Source: Avoscillospira sp045652125 (GTDB taxonomy: Bacteria > Bacillota > Clostridia > Oscillospirales > Oscillospiraceae). Taken from it: a DNA stretch of 37,159 nucleotides. The position numbers were made by a program, and so were the translations under genes. Of this stretch, positions 7,176-16,297 are shown one piece after another (the first letter of the stretch is position 1; every line of letters starts with the position of its first letter). The DNA lies in assembly GCA_045652125.1 (NCBI GenBank), contig JAZRTT010000006.1, forward strand, positions 1-37,159. The letters are read 5' to 3'. The notes under the pieces were generated by a model that saw only the letters and a program-made list of their open reading frames with translations, did not search any database and was not told the origin of the DNA.

Positions 7176-8287
7176 ACGGTAACGCCCTTTCTGATGATCA
7201 GAGGCTGCCCGGGAGCACCCAAAAGTTTCGTGCCGGATTTGACAACCACATTCTTATCCAAAATGGTATACTGAACGCTGGCACCGGCTTCGATGACAGA
7301 GCCCTGCATAACGATGGAATCCTTGACCTCTGCGCCCTCTTCGATCTTTACCTCACGGAAGATGATGCTGTTTTCCACATGACCATCCAGACGGCAGCCG
7401 TCTGCCACCACGCAGTTTGCCACTTCGCAGCTCTTTCCGTAACGGGTAGGCACTTCGTCGCGAACCTTGGTGTAGATGGGAACTTCGCCATGGAACAGAC
7501 TCTTGCGAACCTCCGGATTCAGCAGTGCCATATTGTTCTTATAATAGTTTTCCATGTTATCGCTGGACAAGGCCACACCTTCAAAGTGATAGACATTGAG
7601 TTTCATCTTGCCCTTATTGCAGAGGTTCATCAGGAAGTCCCGCTCCAGATGGTAATAGCCATGGGGAACCAATTCCTTAATAATATCGATGAGCAGCTGC
7701 CGCTTCATAACGAACATACCCATGGAGGCAGAATAATCCGCAGGTGCAGCATACTCGCAGCTCATGGCTTGGGCAACGCCGTTTTCATCTGCTTTTACGG
7801 CGAAATGGCACACGGTCTTTCCATCGGCAACGCCGTCCTTTGCCACCACCGTCACATCACAGCCGGAAGCAATATGGGATGCCACGACCTTGCGGAAGTC
7901 TACGGCTGCCATGATATTGGTATCCGCCAATGCCACATATTCGTGGTTGCCGCTTTCCATAACGGGAAGGGCATTGAGGAGGGCTTCCAGCTTGCCGCGA
8001 TAGACACCGTTATGACCGGTGGAATAAGGAGGCAGCAGACAGACGCCCTTATAATCCAAGTTCAAGTCCCATTCCTGGCAGGAGCCCAGATGGTCCATCA
8101 GGGACTGATAGTTATACTTGGTGATGATGCCGATATGCTTGATACCGGAATTGGCCATGCTGGAAAGGGTGAAGTCAATCTGGCGGTAACGTCCGCCCAC
8201 AGGGATGGAGGCAGAGGTACGGACTTCCGTCAGTACGCCCATTTTGCTGTCATAGATGTTGGAGAAAATAATACCCATAGTTTCCAT
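7172..8287 (-). CDS. glgD: Glucose-1-phosphate adenylyltransferase-like subunit GlgD
   Basis: A 371-residue GlgC paralogue that in Firmicutes pairs with GlgC in a mixed ADP-glucose pyrophosphorylase. The N-terminus (MGIIFSNIYDSKMGVLTE) lacks the G-G-x-G-x-R pyrophosphate loop seen in GlgC, so this subunit is probably not catalytic alone. GGRYRQIDFTLSSM is kept. The C-terminal third forms a left-handed beta-helix. SD AAGGAAGG (8300-8307) sits directly against an upstream ATG at 8299 but 12 nt before the ATG at 8287. I therefore chose 8287, which also matches family N-termini. The gene begins 18 bp after glgC ends. Confidence 0.93.
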   Translation of the reverse strand: METMGIIFSNIYDSKMGVLTEVRTSASIPVGGRYRQIDFTLSSMANSGIKHIGIITKYNYQSLMDHLGSCQEWDLNLDYKGVCLLPPYSTGHNGVYRGKLEALLNALPVMESGNHEYVALADTNIMAAVDFRKVVASHIASGCDVTVVAKDGVADGKTVCHFAVKADENGVAQAMSCEYAAPADYSASMGMFVMKRQLLIDIIKELVPHGYYHLERDFLMNLCNKGKMKLNVYHFEGVALSSDNMENYYKNNMALLNPEVRKSLFHGEVPIYTKVRDEVPTRYGKSCEVANCVVADGCRLDGHVENSIIFREVKIEEGAEVKDSIVMQGSVIEAGASVQYTILDKNVVVKSGTKLLGAPGQPLIIRKGVTV

Positions 8288-8305
8288 GATCGTCACCATC
8301 CTTCC

Positions 8306-9499
8306 TTAAATTACATCGCCCGGAGCGACAACTGCACCCTCGGGGATGATATTGTCTTTGCCGATGACACTGATTTGCAGTTTTTCCAAAGATTGACTGA
8401 ACTGGGCTTCGCCCACCTTGGCGCCGGCTTTGATAACACAGCCTTCTGCCACAATGGCATGATGGATGGTGGCACCGGGCTCTACTACGACACCGGGCAT
8501 AATCACGCTGTCGCAAATCTCTGCACCCTTGCCGATGACACAACCGGCAGAGACCACGGAATGCTTCACCGTGCCATAGACCTCGCAGCCTTCTGCCACG
8601 AAGCTGTCATAAATCTCCGCGCCCTTTGCAATAAACGCCGACGGCATGGCATAGTTTCTGGCATAGATCTTCCGGCCCTTGGTGCCGTAAATATTAAATG
8701 CCGGTTCATCTCCCAGCAGATCCATATTGGCTTCCCACAGGCTGTTGATGGTACCCACGTCCTTCCAATAGCCGTCAAATTCATAGGCATACAGTCTGTG
8801 ACCGGCACGAAGAAGGTTGGGGATGATATTCTTTCCGAAATCGTTTTCGGAGTTGGGATCCTCTTCATCTTCCTCCAAAAACTTCCTGAGAATGTTCCAT
8901 TTGAAAATGTAGATGCCCATGGACGCCTTGTTGGACTTTGGATTTTTGGGCTTCTCCTCAAATTCATAGATCGCTCCGTCCTCGTTGGTATTCATAATAC
9001 CGAATCGGGAGGCTTCCGCCATAGGTACCGGCCGCACCGCCACCGTCAGGTCCGCATCCATTTTCTTGTGATAGCGGAGCATGGCGGCATAATCCATCTC
9101 GTAGATGTGATCGCCGGAAAGAATCAGCACATCATCCGGGTCATACCGGGCAATGAAAGGTATGTTCTGATAGATGGCGTTAGCCGTCCCCTTGTACCAG
9201 TCGGAACGCTTGCTTCTGGCATAGGGCGGCAGAACAGACACACCGCCGTGAGAACTGTTGAGATCCCATGGCTGTCCGTTTCCGATGTATTCATTCAGCT
9301 CCAATGGCTGATATTGAGTCAGGACACCAACCGTATCGATCTGGGAATTGACACAGTTGGAAAGAGGGAAGTCGATGATTCGGTACTTTCCGCCAAAGGG
9401 CACGGCAGGCTTGGCCGTATTTTCCGTCAGGACTTTCAGCCGGCTGCCCTGACCACCGGCCAGAAGCATAGCAACACAGTGCTTTTTTTGAAAATACAT
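8306..9499 (-). CDS. glgC: Glucose-1-phosphate adenylyltransferase (ADP-glucose pyrophosphorylase)
   Basis: A 397-residue enzyme making ADP-glucose from glucose-1-phosphate and ATP, the committed step of glycogen synthesis. The catalytic N-terminal domain shows LAGGQGSRL (nucleotide loop with Arg), KPAVPFGGKYRIIDFPLSN, WYKGTANAIYQN, LSGDHIYEMDY and FEEKP. The C-terminal domain is a left-handed beta-helix of hexapeptides (from about residue 290). RBS AAGGAGG lies 9 nt before the ATG. It is the first gene of the glg operon, with its own promoter and a leader of about 120 nt. Confidence 0.96.
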   Translation of the reverse strand: MYFQKKHCVAMLLAGGQGSRLKVLTENTAKPAVPFGGKYRIIDFPLSNCVNSQIDTVGVLTQYQPLELNEYIGNGQPWDLNSSHGGVSVLPPYARSKRSDWYKGTANAIYQNIPFIARYDPDDVLILSGDHIYEMDYAAMLRYHKKMDADLTVAVRPVPMAEASRFGIMNTNEDGAIYEFEEKPKNPKSNKASMGIYIFKWNILRKFLEEDEEDPNSENDFGKNIIPNLLRAGHRLYAYEFDGYWKDVGTINSLWEANMDLLGDEPAFNIYGTKGRKIYARNYAMPSAFIAKGAEIYDSFVAEGCEVYGTVKHSVVSAGCVIGKGAEICDSVIMPGVVVEPGATIHHAIVAEGCVIKAGAKVGEAQFSQSLEKLQISVIGKDNIIPEGAVVAPGDVI

Positions 9500-9629
9500 A
9501 TTACGGTTCCTCCTTCATTTGATACAAATATACGCGGAGCAGGCAGATTCTCCTCTGAAAAAAACGTTCTTTTGGGGTATTTTTTGTCTTTCGACGGTTT
9601 TTCCTTTTATTACAAAATATCTATTTTTC

Positions 9630-9658
9630 ATTATATCATTTTTGTCTGCATTGCACAA
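9630..9658 (-). promoter_or_regulatory. Promoter of the glgCDA operon
   Basis: Minus-strand -35 TTGTGC, 17-bp spacer and consensus -10 TATAAT with TGA extension, between the end of the pseudouridine synthase gene and glgC. The implied 5' leader is about 120 nt and AT-rich; I see no known riboswitch in it. Confidence 0.75.
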
Positions 9659-9687
9659 GACCTGTGGGGCAGTTTCCAAAATCTTTT

Positions 9688-10323
9688 TTAGAAAAAGAGT
9701 GTCCAAGGAAAAATATGAGGCGGCAGTTTGGAAAACTCCATAAAATCGCCTTTATAAGGATGAGAAAAACCCAGCTGTGCAGACCACAGGGCAATGGGAC
9801 TGTTATCTTCCGGCAGGCCGTATTTTCGGTCTCCCACCAGAGGCAGTCCCCGGGAGGAAAACTGGCAGCGAATCTGATGCGTTCTGCCTGTCCGCAGAAG
9901 AATTCGGACCAGAGACAGCCCATCGTGCTCTGCCACCCGTTCATAATCCAAAACGGCCTGCTGAACATCCTTACCCGGTTCTGCAGCCACATAGGTCTTT
10001 CGTTCCGCCTTGCTGCGAACCAGAAGGTCCGTAAAAGTACCGGCAGGTTCCGGCGTTTGCCCGTGTACCACCGCCAGATATGCCTTTTGGAACAACCCTT
10101 CCCGAATCTGCCCAGACAAGTTGGAGGCAGCCTTGGCATTGCGGGCCAGCACCATAAGGCCGCTGACCACCTGATCCAGACGGTGGACCGTCCGCACATT
10201 TGCCTGCGGATCACCAAGCGCCTCCCGTATCAGCGACGGCACTCCACCCGGTTCATCGGTGGACTTGACGCCGGCAGGTTTAAGGCAAACCAAAACATCC
10301 CGATCCTGATAGATAATTTCCAT
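9688..10323 (-). CDS. RluA-family pseudouridine synthase
   Basis: A 211-residue enzyme that converts specific uridines in rRNA or tRNA to pseudouridine. The catalytic motif is HRLDQVVSG with catalytic D50; the usual T of HRLDxxTSG is replaced by V. It is followed by KAYLAVVHG and the RTGRTHQIRCQ motif with GDRKYG. It has no S4 domain and is shorter than RluD (about 300), so it is the compact RluA/RluC-like type. RBS GGAGGG lies before the ATG. It is divergent from nth. The target site cannot be predicted. Confidence 0.92.
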   Translation of the reverse strand: MEIIYQDRDVLVCLKPAGVKSTDEPGGVPSLIREALGDPQANVRTVHRLDQVVSGLMVLARNAKAASNLSGQIREGLFQKAYLAVVHGQTPEPAGTFTDLLVRSKAERKTYVAAEPGKDVQQAVLDYERVAEHDGLSLVRILLRTGRTHQIRCQFSSRGLPLVGDRKYGLPEDNSPIALWSAQLGFSHPYKGDFMEFSKLPPHIFPWTLFF

Positions 10324-10353
10324 AAATCCCTCCAGAATGTCTTTGCTGTCATC

Positions 10354-10382
10354 AGTATATCATGAAATAAAAAAAAGAGAAA
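10354..10382 (-). promoter_or_regulatory. Possible promoter of the pseudouridine synthase gene
   Basis: Minus-strand -10 TATACT with TGA extension and a weak -35 TTTCTC at 17 bp. It lies back to back with the nth promoter. Confidence 0.45.
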
Positions 10383-10387
10383 CTGCA

Positions 10388-10416
10388 TTGTCTGCAGAAA
10401 TATTTTCTGTTATACT
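10388..10416 (+). promoter_or_regulatory. Promoter of nth
   Basis: -35 TTGTCT, 17-bp spacer, -10 TATACT, 30 bp upstream of the nth start and its AAAGGAGG ribosome binding site. Confidence 0.65.
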
Positions 10417-10445
10417 GTTCTCGTGTACACAAAGGAGGCAGACCC

Positions 10446-11081
10446 ATGAAGGAGAAAACAGCACAGATCATCGCCGCATTGAAACGGTCCTACCCGAACC
10501 CTGCCTGCGCCCTGCACTATAAGACCGATTACCAGTTGATGATCGCTGTGCGTCTGTCCGCCCAGTGTACCGATGAACGGGTCAACCTGGTCACCCCTGC
10601 TCTGTTTGCGCGTTTCCCCTCTTTGGAGGCCTTTGCCCATGCAGATATCTCTGAAGTGGAGGAACTGATTCACTCCTGCGGCTTCTATCGTCAGAAAGCC
10701 AGGGACATCGTCCTTGCCTGTCAGATGCTTCTGGAACGGCACGGCGGAAAAGTTCCCGGCACGATGGAAGATCTGCTTTCTCTGCCGGGAGTAGGACGCA
10801 AGACAGCCAATTTGCTTCTGGGTGACCTGTACAACGTCCCCGGCAGCGTGGTCTGCGATACCCACTGCATCCGCATCTCCAACAAGCTGGGACTGGCCAG
10901 CGGAAAGGAACCGGAAAAAGTGGAGCTTCAGCTCCGGAAAATTTTACCGGCGGAAGAAAGTTCTGATTTCTGCCATCGCATTGTGCTCCACGGCCGTGCT
11001 GTCTGCACCGCCCGAACCCCCAAATGCGAAAGGTGCTCCCTTGCCCCTTGGTGCGATTTCTTTCACCGGAGCGAAAAATAA
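10446..11081 (+). CDS. nth: Endonuclease III (DNA glycosylase/AP lyase)
   Basis: A 211-residue base-excision repair enzyme that removes oxidised pyrimidines and cleaves the abasic site. The helix-hairpin-helix LPGVGRKTAN contains catalytic K119, and D138 lies in VCDTHCIRI. The C-terminal [4Fe-4S] ligands are complete with canonical spacing C187-x6-C194-x2-C197-x5-C203. The length equals the E. coli enzyme. RBS AAAGGAGG is 7 nt upstream. It lies just before the pyr operon, whose promoter begins 1 bp after its stop, so pyr genes might also receive read-through from nth. Confidence 0.96.
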   Translation: MKEKTAQIIAALKRSYPNPACALHYKTDYQLMIAVRLSAQCTDERVNLVTPALFARFPSLEAFAHADISEVEELIHSCGFYRQKARDIVLACQMLLERHGGKVPGTMEDLLSLPGVGRKTANLLLGDLYNVPGSVVCDTHCIRISNKLGLASGKEPEKVELQLRKILPAEESSDFCHRIVLHGRAVCTARTPKCERCSLAPWCDFFHRSEK

Positions 11082-11082
11082 C

Positions 11083-11112
11083 TTGACGGTATCCCTTGTT
11101 TTTTGCTATAAT
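11083..11112 (+). promoter_or_regulatory. Promoter of the pyr operon
   Basis: -35 TTGACG, 18-bp spacer and consensus -10 TATAAT. The predicted leader to the pyrC ATG is only about 40 nt. That leaves no room for the PyrR-type terminator/antiterminator leader of Bacillus, and none is seen. Confidence 0.8.
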
Positions 11113-11158
11113 ATCTCGGATAAAGTGTCAGGTCAAAAGGCCGGAAGGGAGTTTCTCT

Positions 11159-12352
11159 ATGCTGAACCGCTCCAATGTCCGATTTGAATATTTAGGTTTT
11201 CCCACCCCTGACTGTGGGGATATTATTTCTTCTCTCCCGCAGGATCGTGAATATACTGTTTTTCCCGGTTTCGTGGATGTGCATGTGCATCTGCGTGAAC
11301 CGGGTTTTTCTTATAAAGAAACCATTGTTTCCGGCACCCGTGCCTGCGCCCGGGGCGGTTATACCGCCGTATGTGCCATGCCAAACCTGGATCCGGTGCC
11401 GGATACACCCGACCATCTCCGGGTACAGGAAGCGATCATTGCCAAGGATGCCTGCATCCGGGTCTTCCCTTACGGTTCCATCACCATGGGGCAGCTGGGA
11501 GAAGAATTGGCGGAACTGGATGCTCTTGCTCCCAGCGTACCCGGTTTTTCTGATGACGGTCGGGGCGTTCAATCCCGGGAAATGATGAAAGAGGCCATGG
11601 TACGGTCCAAAATGCTTGGCAAACCCATTGTTGCCCATTGTGAGGACAATCATCTGCTCTTTGGCGGTTATATTCATGACGGGCAGTATGCAAAAACCCA
11701 CAACCACCGCGGTATCTGCTCAGAAAGTGAATGGCGGCCCATTGCCCGGGATCTGGAGCTGGCAGCGGAAACCGGCTGCAGCTACCATGTGTGCCACATT
11801 TCCACCAAGGAAAGTGTCTGCCTCATCCGGGAGGCAAAAAAATCCGGCATAGACGTGACCTGTGAAACCGCCCCCCATTATCTGGTGCTGGATGACAGCT
11901 GTTTACAGGAGGATGGTCGGTTCAAAATGAACCCGCCCCTGCGGGATAAATCTGACCGGGAAGCATTGGTGGAAGGTCTGGCCGATGGCACCATCGACTG
12001 CATCGCCACAGACCATGCCCCCCATAGTGCCGAAGAAAAGTCCCGTGGTCTGGAAAAATCTGCCATGGGTATCGTCGGTATTGAAACCGCCTTTCCCGTG
12101 GTCTACACTCATCTTGTCAAAACGGGACTGGTGCCACTGAAAACCGTCCTGAGGGCTCTGACCGTCAATCCCTGCAAACGTTTCTGCATCCCTATGGAGG
12201 GATACAGCATCTGGGATCTTCATGGGTGTTACACCGTTGACCCTACCGATTTTGTCAGCATGGGCAAAGCCAGCCCCTTCACAGGCACCAAAGTTTGGGG
12301 AAGGTGCATGGCAACTGTTTGGAACGGCAAGACCCTTTGGAAAGGAGAATAA
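11159..12352 (+). CDS. pyrC: Dihydroorotase
   Basis: A 397-residue zinc amidohydrolase that cyclises N-carbamoyl-aspartate to dihydroorotate. Metal motif D-V-H42-V-H44-L-R-E is followed by FSDDG (D132), HCED (H160), HVCH (around 210-213) and ATDHAPHS with catalytic D285. No carbamylated lysine equivalent is evident, which fits the type I DHOases of Gram-positives. I chose the ATG at 11159 (MLNRSNVRF), with GGAAGGGAG 7 nt upstream; a longer frame from 11096 would lie inside the promoter. It is the first gene of pyrC-K-D-F-E-B-I; the next gene starts 2 bp after its stop. Confidence 0.95.
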   Translation: MLNRSNVRFEYLGFPTPDCGDIISSLPQDREYTVFPGFVDVHVHLREPGFSYKETIVSGTRACARGGYTAVCAMPNLDPVPDTPDHLRVQEAIIAKDACIRVFPYGSITMGQLGEELAELDALAPSVPGFSDDGRGVQSREMMKEAMVRSKMLGKPIVAHCEDNHLLFGGYIHDGQYAKTHNHRGICSESEWRPIARDLELAAETGCSYHVCHISTKESVCLIREAKKSGIDVTCETAPHYLVLDDSCLQEDGRFKMNPPLRDKSDREALVEGLADGTIDCIATDHAPHSAEEKSRGLEKSAMGIVGIETAFPVVYTHLVKTGLVPLKTVLRALTVNPCKRFCIPMEGYSIWDLHGCYTVDPTDFVSMGKASPFTGTKVWGRCMATVWNGKTLWKGE

Positions 12353-12354
12353 CA

Positions 12355-13086
12355 ATGGATCAGCAATTCTGCACCGTTTTGGAAAATAAGCCCCTGACGG
12401 ATGCGGTCTGGGAAATGAAGCTTCAGGCAGATACCTCTGCCATTACAGCCGCCGGCCGGTTCGTCAATCTGAAACTGGAGGGTCTGTACCTCCGCCGTCC
12501 GATTTCCATTTGCGACTGGGATGAAAAAAGTCTGACGCTCCTCTACAAGACCGTCGGAACAGGTACCCGGCAGATGACCAAGCTACGCCCCGGCACCTCC
12601 ATTGACACGCTGGTGGGACTGGGCAATGGCTACGACATGACCAAAGCCGGAGATGCCCCTTTGCTCATTGGCGGTGGGGTGGGGATCCCCCCTATGTACG
12701 GTCTTGCCAAGCGACTGATTGCCGCAGGAAAAGCCGTTACGGTCATTCTGGGTTTCAACACCAAAGAAGAAATTTTCTATGAAGCTGCTTTCAGGGCTTT
12801 GGGTGCCACCGTTTATGTGACCACAGCCGACGGCTCTTACGGAACGAAGGGCTTTGTCACCGATGTGATGAAGGATCTCACTTACAGCTATTTTTTCACC
12901 TGCGGTCCCATGCCCATGTTCCGAGCCATTGAAGCGGTCGCCGTCACCGGCGGTCAGTTCAGCTTTGAAGAACGGATGGGCTGCGGCTTTGGCGCCTGTA
13001 TGGGCTGCACCTGTAAGACCAAATACGGCAGCAAACGCATCTGCAAGGATGGTCCTGTGCTGGAACGGGAGGAAATTGTATGGTAA
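12355..13086 (+). CDS. pyrK: Dihydroorotate dehydrogenase electron-transfer subunit PyrK
   Basis: A 243-residue FAD/[2Fe-2S] protein passing electrons from PyrD to NAD+ in the class 1B heterotetramer. LRRPISI (47-53) belongs to the FAD site, IGGGVGIPPM (105-114) to the nucleotide-binding fold, and FTCGPMPM to the reductase C-lobe. The cluster ligands match the family spacing C210-x4-C215-x2-C218-x11-C230. I chose the ATG at 12355 for its AAAGGAG site; an earlier in-frame Met lies within pyrC. Its last 7 bp overlap the start of pyrD, fitting tight co-expression. Confidence 0.95.
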   Translation: MDQQFCTVLENKPLTDAVWEMKLQADTSAITAAGRFVNLKLEGLYLRRPISICDWDEKSLTLLYKTVGTGTRQMTKLRPGTSIDTLVGLGNGYDMTKAGDAPLLIGGGVGIPPMYGLAKRLIAAGKAVTVILGFNTKEEIFYEAAFRALGATVYVTTADGSYGTKGFVTDVMKDLTYSYFFTCGPMPMFRAIEAVAVTGGQFSFEERMGCGFGACMGCTCKTKYGSKRICKDGPVLEREEIVW

Positions 13087-13991
13087 ATACCAAAACGACC
13101 CTATGCGGCATCGAACTGGATAACCCCGTCATTCCCGCCTCCGGCACCTTTGGTTTCGGAAAAGAGTTCCACGAATTCTATGATATCAACATTCTGGGCA
13201 GTTTTTCCTTTAAGGGCACGACCCGGGAACCCCGGTTCGGCAACCCCACTCCACGCATTGCCGAATGTCCAAGCGGTATGCTCAATGCCGTTGGCCTGCA
13301 AAACCCCGGCGTGGATCATGTGATCGCCCACGAACTTCCGGAACTGCGCAAAATCTTTCACAAGCCCGTTATGGCCAATATTTCCGGCTTTTCCATAGAG
13401 GAATACGTGGAAGTGGCACAGAAGCTGGATCATGAGAGCGGCATCGGTTGGCTGGAAGTGAACATCTCCTGCCCCAATGTCCACGGCGGCGGTATGAGCT
13501 TCGGCACAGATCCCAAGGCCGCTTTGGAGGTCACCAAGGCCGTTCGGGCTGTCACCGACAAGCCCATCATCATCAAACTCAGCCCCAATGTCACCGATAT
13601 TGTCGCCATTGCAAAGGCTTGCGAAGAAGGCGGTGCCGATGGTGTCAGCCTCATCAACACCCTCATGGGAATGCGCCTGGATCTGCAGCGCCGCAAGCCC
13701 CTCATTGCCAATATTACCGGCGGCTACTCCGGCCCCGCGGTTTTCCCCGTAGCGCTGCGAATGGTATATCAGGTCAGCAAAGCCGTTTCCATCCCCGTCG
13801 TGGGCATGGGAGGCGTATCCAGCGCCAGAGATGTCATCGAAATGATGATGGCCGGTGCCACCGCAGTAGAAGTGGGTGCTGCCAACCTGGTCGATCCTTT
13901 CGCCTGCAAGACCATCATCGAAGACTTGCCCAAGGTCATGGCAGAATACAAAATTGAAAATCTCACCGACATCATCGGTGCGGCACATTAA
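13080..13991 (+). CDS. pyrD: Dihydroorotate dehydrogenase, class 1B catalytic subunit
   Basis: A 303-residue FMN-dependent TIM barrel oxidising dihydroorotate to orotate. The N-terminal NPVIPASGTFGFG and the catalytic loop VNISCPNVHGGG with base C131 (cysteine, as in class 1) identify it. IIIKLSPNVTDI, the N-T-L-M-G-M-R-L-D loop and VVGMGGVSSARD phosphate-binding strands follow. The adjacent pyrK confirms class 1B (NAD+-linked) rather than quinone-linked class 2. It overlaps pyrK by 7 bp, and pyrF follows 18 bp later. Confidence 0.96.
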   Translation: MVNTKTTLCGIELDNPVIPASGTFGFGKEFHEFYDINILGSFSFKGTTREPRFGNPTPRIAECPSGMLNAVGLQNPGVDHVIAHELPELRKIFHKPVMANISGFSIEEYVEVAQKLDHESGIGWLEVNISCPNVHGGGMSFGTDPKAALEVTKAVRAVTDKPIIIKLSPNVTDIVAIAKACEEGGADGVSLINTLMGMRLDLQRRKPLIANITGGYSGPAVFPVALRMVYQVSKAVSIPVVGMGGVSSARDVIEMMMAGATAVEVGAANLVDPFACKTIIEDLPKVMAEYKIENLTDIIGAAH

Positions 13992-14009
13992 AAACCGGAG
14001 GATAGAACT

Positions 14010-14708
14010 ATGGGAAAAGACGTTATCATCGCCTGTGATTTTGCCAGCAAGGAAGCTGCTTTCGCATTTCTGGACAAGTTCACCGGCAAAAAGCCCTTTA
14101 TCAAGATCGGCATGGAATTGTACTACGCAGAAGGTCCTCAGATCGTCCGGGAGCTGAAAGCCCGGGGACACAAGATTTTTCTGGATCTCAAGCTTCATGA
14201 TATTCCCAATACCGTTAAGAAGTCCATGGCGGTCCTGTCCCGACTGGATGTGGATATGACCAACCTTCACGCAGCCGGCACAAAGGCCATGATGGAAGCC
14301 GCGCTGGAGGGTCTTACCCGACCCGACGGCAGCCGCCCTATGCTCATTGCTGTGACCCAGCTGACTTCCACCAGCCCCGAAGCTATGAAGCAGGATCTGC
14401 TCATTGACGCTCCCATGGCAGAGGTGGTCATGCACTATGCCCAGAATGCTGCGGAAGCCGGACTGGATGGTGTGGTCTGCTCCCCTTTGGAAGCAGAGGC
14501 CGTTCACAACCGCTGCGGCAAGAATTTCGTCACCGTTACCCCCGGTGTCCGTTTTGCTGACGGTGACAAGGGCGATCAGGTTCGGGTCATGACCCCGGAG
14601 CAGGCCAAAAAGATCGGTTCGGACTATATCGTGGTAGGCCGTCCCATCACCGCCGCCGCCGATCCTGTGGCTGCCTATGAGCGCTGCATAGCGGAATTTG
14701 TTGACTGA
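14010..14708 (+). CDS. pyrF: Orotidine 5'-phosphate decarboxylase
   Basis: A 232-residue TIM-barrel enzyme converting OMP to UMP. The catalytic charge network is in place: D10, K32 and the DLKLHDIPNT motif with D59, K61 and D64, aligned with the Bacillus enzyme. C-terminal TPGVRFADGDKGDQ and VVGRPIT form the phosphate site. The length is that of the short bacterial type I family. RBS CCGGAGGAT sits before the ATG. It is fourth in the operon. Confidence 0.96.
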   Translation: MGKDVIIACDFASKEAAFAFLDKFTGKKPFIKIGMELYYAEGPQIVRELKARGHKIFLDLKLHDIPNTVKKSMAVLSRLDVDMTNLHAAGTKAMMEAALEGLTRPDGSRPMLIAVTQLTSTSPEAMKQDLLIDAPMAEVVMHYAQNAAEAGLDGVVCSPLEAEAVHNRCGKNFVTVTPGVRFADGDKGDQVRVMTPEQAKKIGSDYIVVGRPITAAADPVAAYERCIAEFVD

Positions 14709-14738
14709 GTAATTTTCAGAAAAGGAGTCTGTATCAAT

Positions 14739-15386
14739 ATGGAAAACGCACACATTGTCATTGCCAAAGATCTTTTGAAGATCAAAGCCGTATTCTTCCG
14801 TCCCCAGGAACCATTTACCTGGGCCAGCGGTATCAAAAGCCCGGTATATTGTGACAATCGCCTGACCCTCACCGCTCCGGAGGTCCGCAACGATGTGGAG
14901 CATGCGTTGGCGGATGTGATTCGGGAAAAATACCCCGATGCAGATATACTGATGGGCACTTCAACCGCAGGAATCGCCCATGCCGCCATTGTGGGGCATA
15001 TTTTGGGGCTTCCCATGGGTTATGTCCGCTCCGGCAGCAAGGATCACGGCCGTCAAAACCAAATTGAAGGCAAACTGGAACCCGGTCAGAAGGTGGTGGT
15101 AGTGGAAGATCTGATCTCCACCGGCGGCAGCTGCATCGAAGTGGTCAATGTTTTGAGGCAGGCCGGTGCCGAAGTGTTGGGTATCGTGTCCATCTTCACC
15201 TACGGCATGCAGAAGGGTCTGGATCGGCTGGCTGCTGCCAATGTGGAAAACACCAGCTTAACCAACTTTGACACAATTGCTCAAGTCGCCGCAGAAGAAG
15301 GCTATATTCAAAAAGATGACATTGCAAAATTAATACAGTTCCGCAATAACCCTGCTGATGAAAGCTGGATCGGAGGAAATAAATGA
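14739..15386 (+). CDS. pyrE: Orotate phosphoribosyltransferase
   Basis: A 215-residue type I phosphoribosyltransferase joining orotate and PRPP to give OMP. The flexible-loop segment KDHGRQNQIEG (101-111) and the PRPP signature VVVVEDLISTGGS (119-131) are intact. RBS AAAGGAG lies upstream of the ATG, 30 bp after pyrF. Its TGA overlaps the pyrB ATG (ATGA), implying coupling. Confidence 0.96.
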   Translation: MENAHIVIAKDLLKIKAVFFRPQEPFTWASGIKSPVYCDNRLTLTAPEVRNDVEHALADVIREKYPDADILMGTSTAGIAHAAIVGHILGLPMGYVRSGSKDHGRQNQIEGKLEPGQKVVVVEDLISTGGSCIEVVNVLRQAGAEVLGIVSIFTYGMQKGLDRLAAANVENTSLTNFDTIAQVAAEEGYIQKDDIAKLIQFRNNPADESWIGGNK

Positions 15387-16297
15387 GAAGTGTAATTGAT
15401 ATTCTGGACCTGTCCGTAGAGGAACTGGATCAACTGGTCGCTACTGCAAAGGACATTATGGCCAACCCCGGCAAATACGCCCACAAATGCGCCGGCAAGA
15501 AACTGGCCACCATGTTTTTCGAGCCCTCCACCCGTACCCGTCTGAGTTTTGAAGCTGCCATGTATGAACTGGGCGGCAATGTTCTGAGTGTATCTTCTGC
15601 CGCCTCCTCCTCCGCTTCCAAGGGGGAAAGTGTGGCAGACACCGCTAAAATGATATCCTGCTATGCTGATATTATGGCTATGCGCCATCCCAAGGAAGGT
15701 GCTCCTCTGGTGGCTGCCATGAATGCCTCGATTCCGGTCATCAATGCCGGAGACGGCGGTCATTTCCACCCCACGCAAACGCTGGCAGATCTTCTAACCA
15801 TCCACTGCGAAAAGGGTCGCTTTGACAATTTGACCATCGGCCTGTGCGGCGACTTGAAATTTGGGCGTACCGTCCACTCCCTCATTGTCGCCATGTGCCG
15901 CTATCCCAATGTGAAATTTGTTCTCATCTCCCCTGAAGAGCTGAAGCTGCCCAGCTATGTCAAGACAGAGCACATCAGGCCCAGCGGCAAGACGTATGTG
16001 CAGACCACCGACCTGGAAGCCGTTATGCCGGAACTGGACGTTCTGTACATGACCCGTGTGCAGCAGGAACGCTTCTTCAACGAAGAGGACTACCTGCGTC
16101 TGAAAGACAGCTATATCCTCACACCCGATAAATTAGCCAATGCCAAAAAAGATCTGATCATCATGCATCCCCTGCCTCGTGTCAACGAGATCAGTGTGGC
16201 TGTGGATCATGATCCCCGTGCCTGCTATTTCAAGCAGGCCCTCTATGGAAAATTTATGCGTGAGGCTCTGATTTTGAAGCTTTTGGAGGTGCAGTAA
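15383..16297 (+). CDS. pyrB: Aspartate carbamoyltransferase catalytic chain
   Basis: A 304-residue enzyme condensing carbamoyl phosphate and aspartate, the first committed step of the pathway. The carbamoyl-phosphate loop FEPSTRTRLSFE (STRTR 49-53), the 80s loop SASKGES (77-83), MRHP (100-103), HPTQ (129-132) and HPLPRVNEI near the C-terminus are all present. It starts in an ATGA overlap with pyrE and is followed without any gap by pyrI, giving the E. coli-like two-subunit arrangement. Confidence 0.97.
   Translation: MRSVIDILDLSVEELDQLVATAKDIMANPGKYAHKCAGKKLATMFFEPSTRTRLSFEAAMYELGGNVLSVSSAASSSASKGESVADTAKMISCYADIMAMRHPKEGAPLVAAMNASIPVINAGDGGHFHPTQTLADLLTIHCEKGRFDNLTIGLCGDLKFGRTVHSLIVAMCRYPNVKFVLISPEELKLPSYVKTEHIRPSGKTYVQTTDLEAVMPELDVLYMTRVQQERFFNEEDYLRLKDSYILTPDKLANAKKDLIIMHPLPRVNEISVAVDHDPRACYFKQALYGKFMREALILKLLEVQ

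Noticed and set aside
7163..9691. 842-codon open frame on the plus strand
   Set aside because: It lies antisense to glgC and glgD, which have clear motifs and ribosome binding sites; its translation has no recognisable domain and is rich in His/Gly/Ile from reversed codons.
13101..14903. 600-codon minus-strand frame opposite pyrD and pyrF
   Set aside because: A shadow of strongly biased codon use in the pyr operon; no ribosome binding site or domain.
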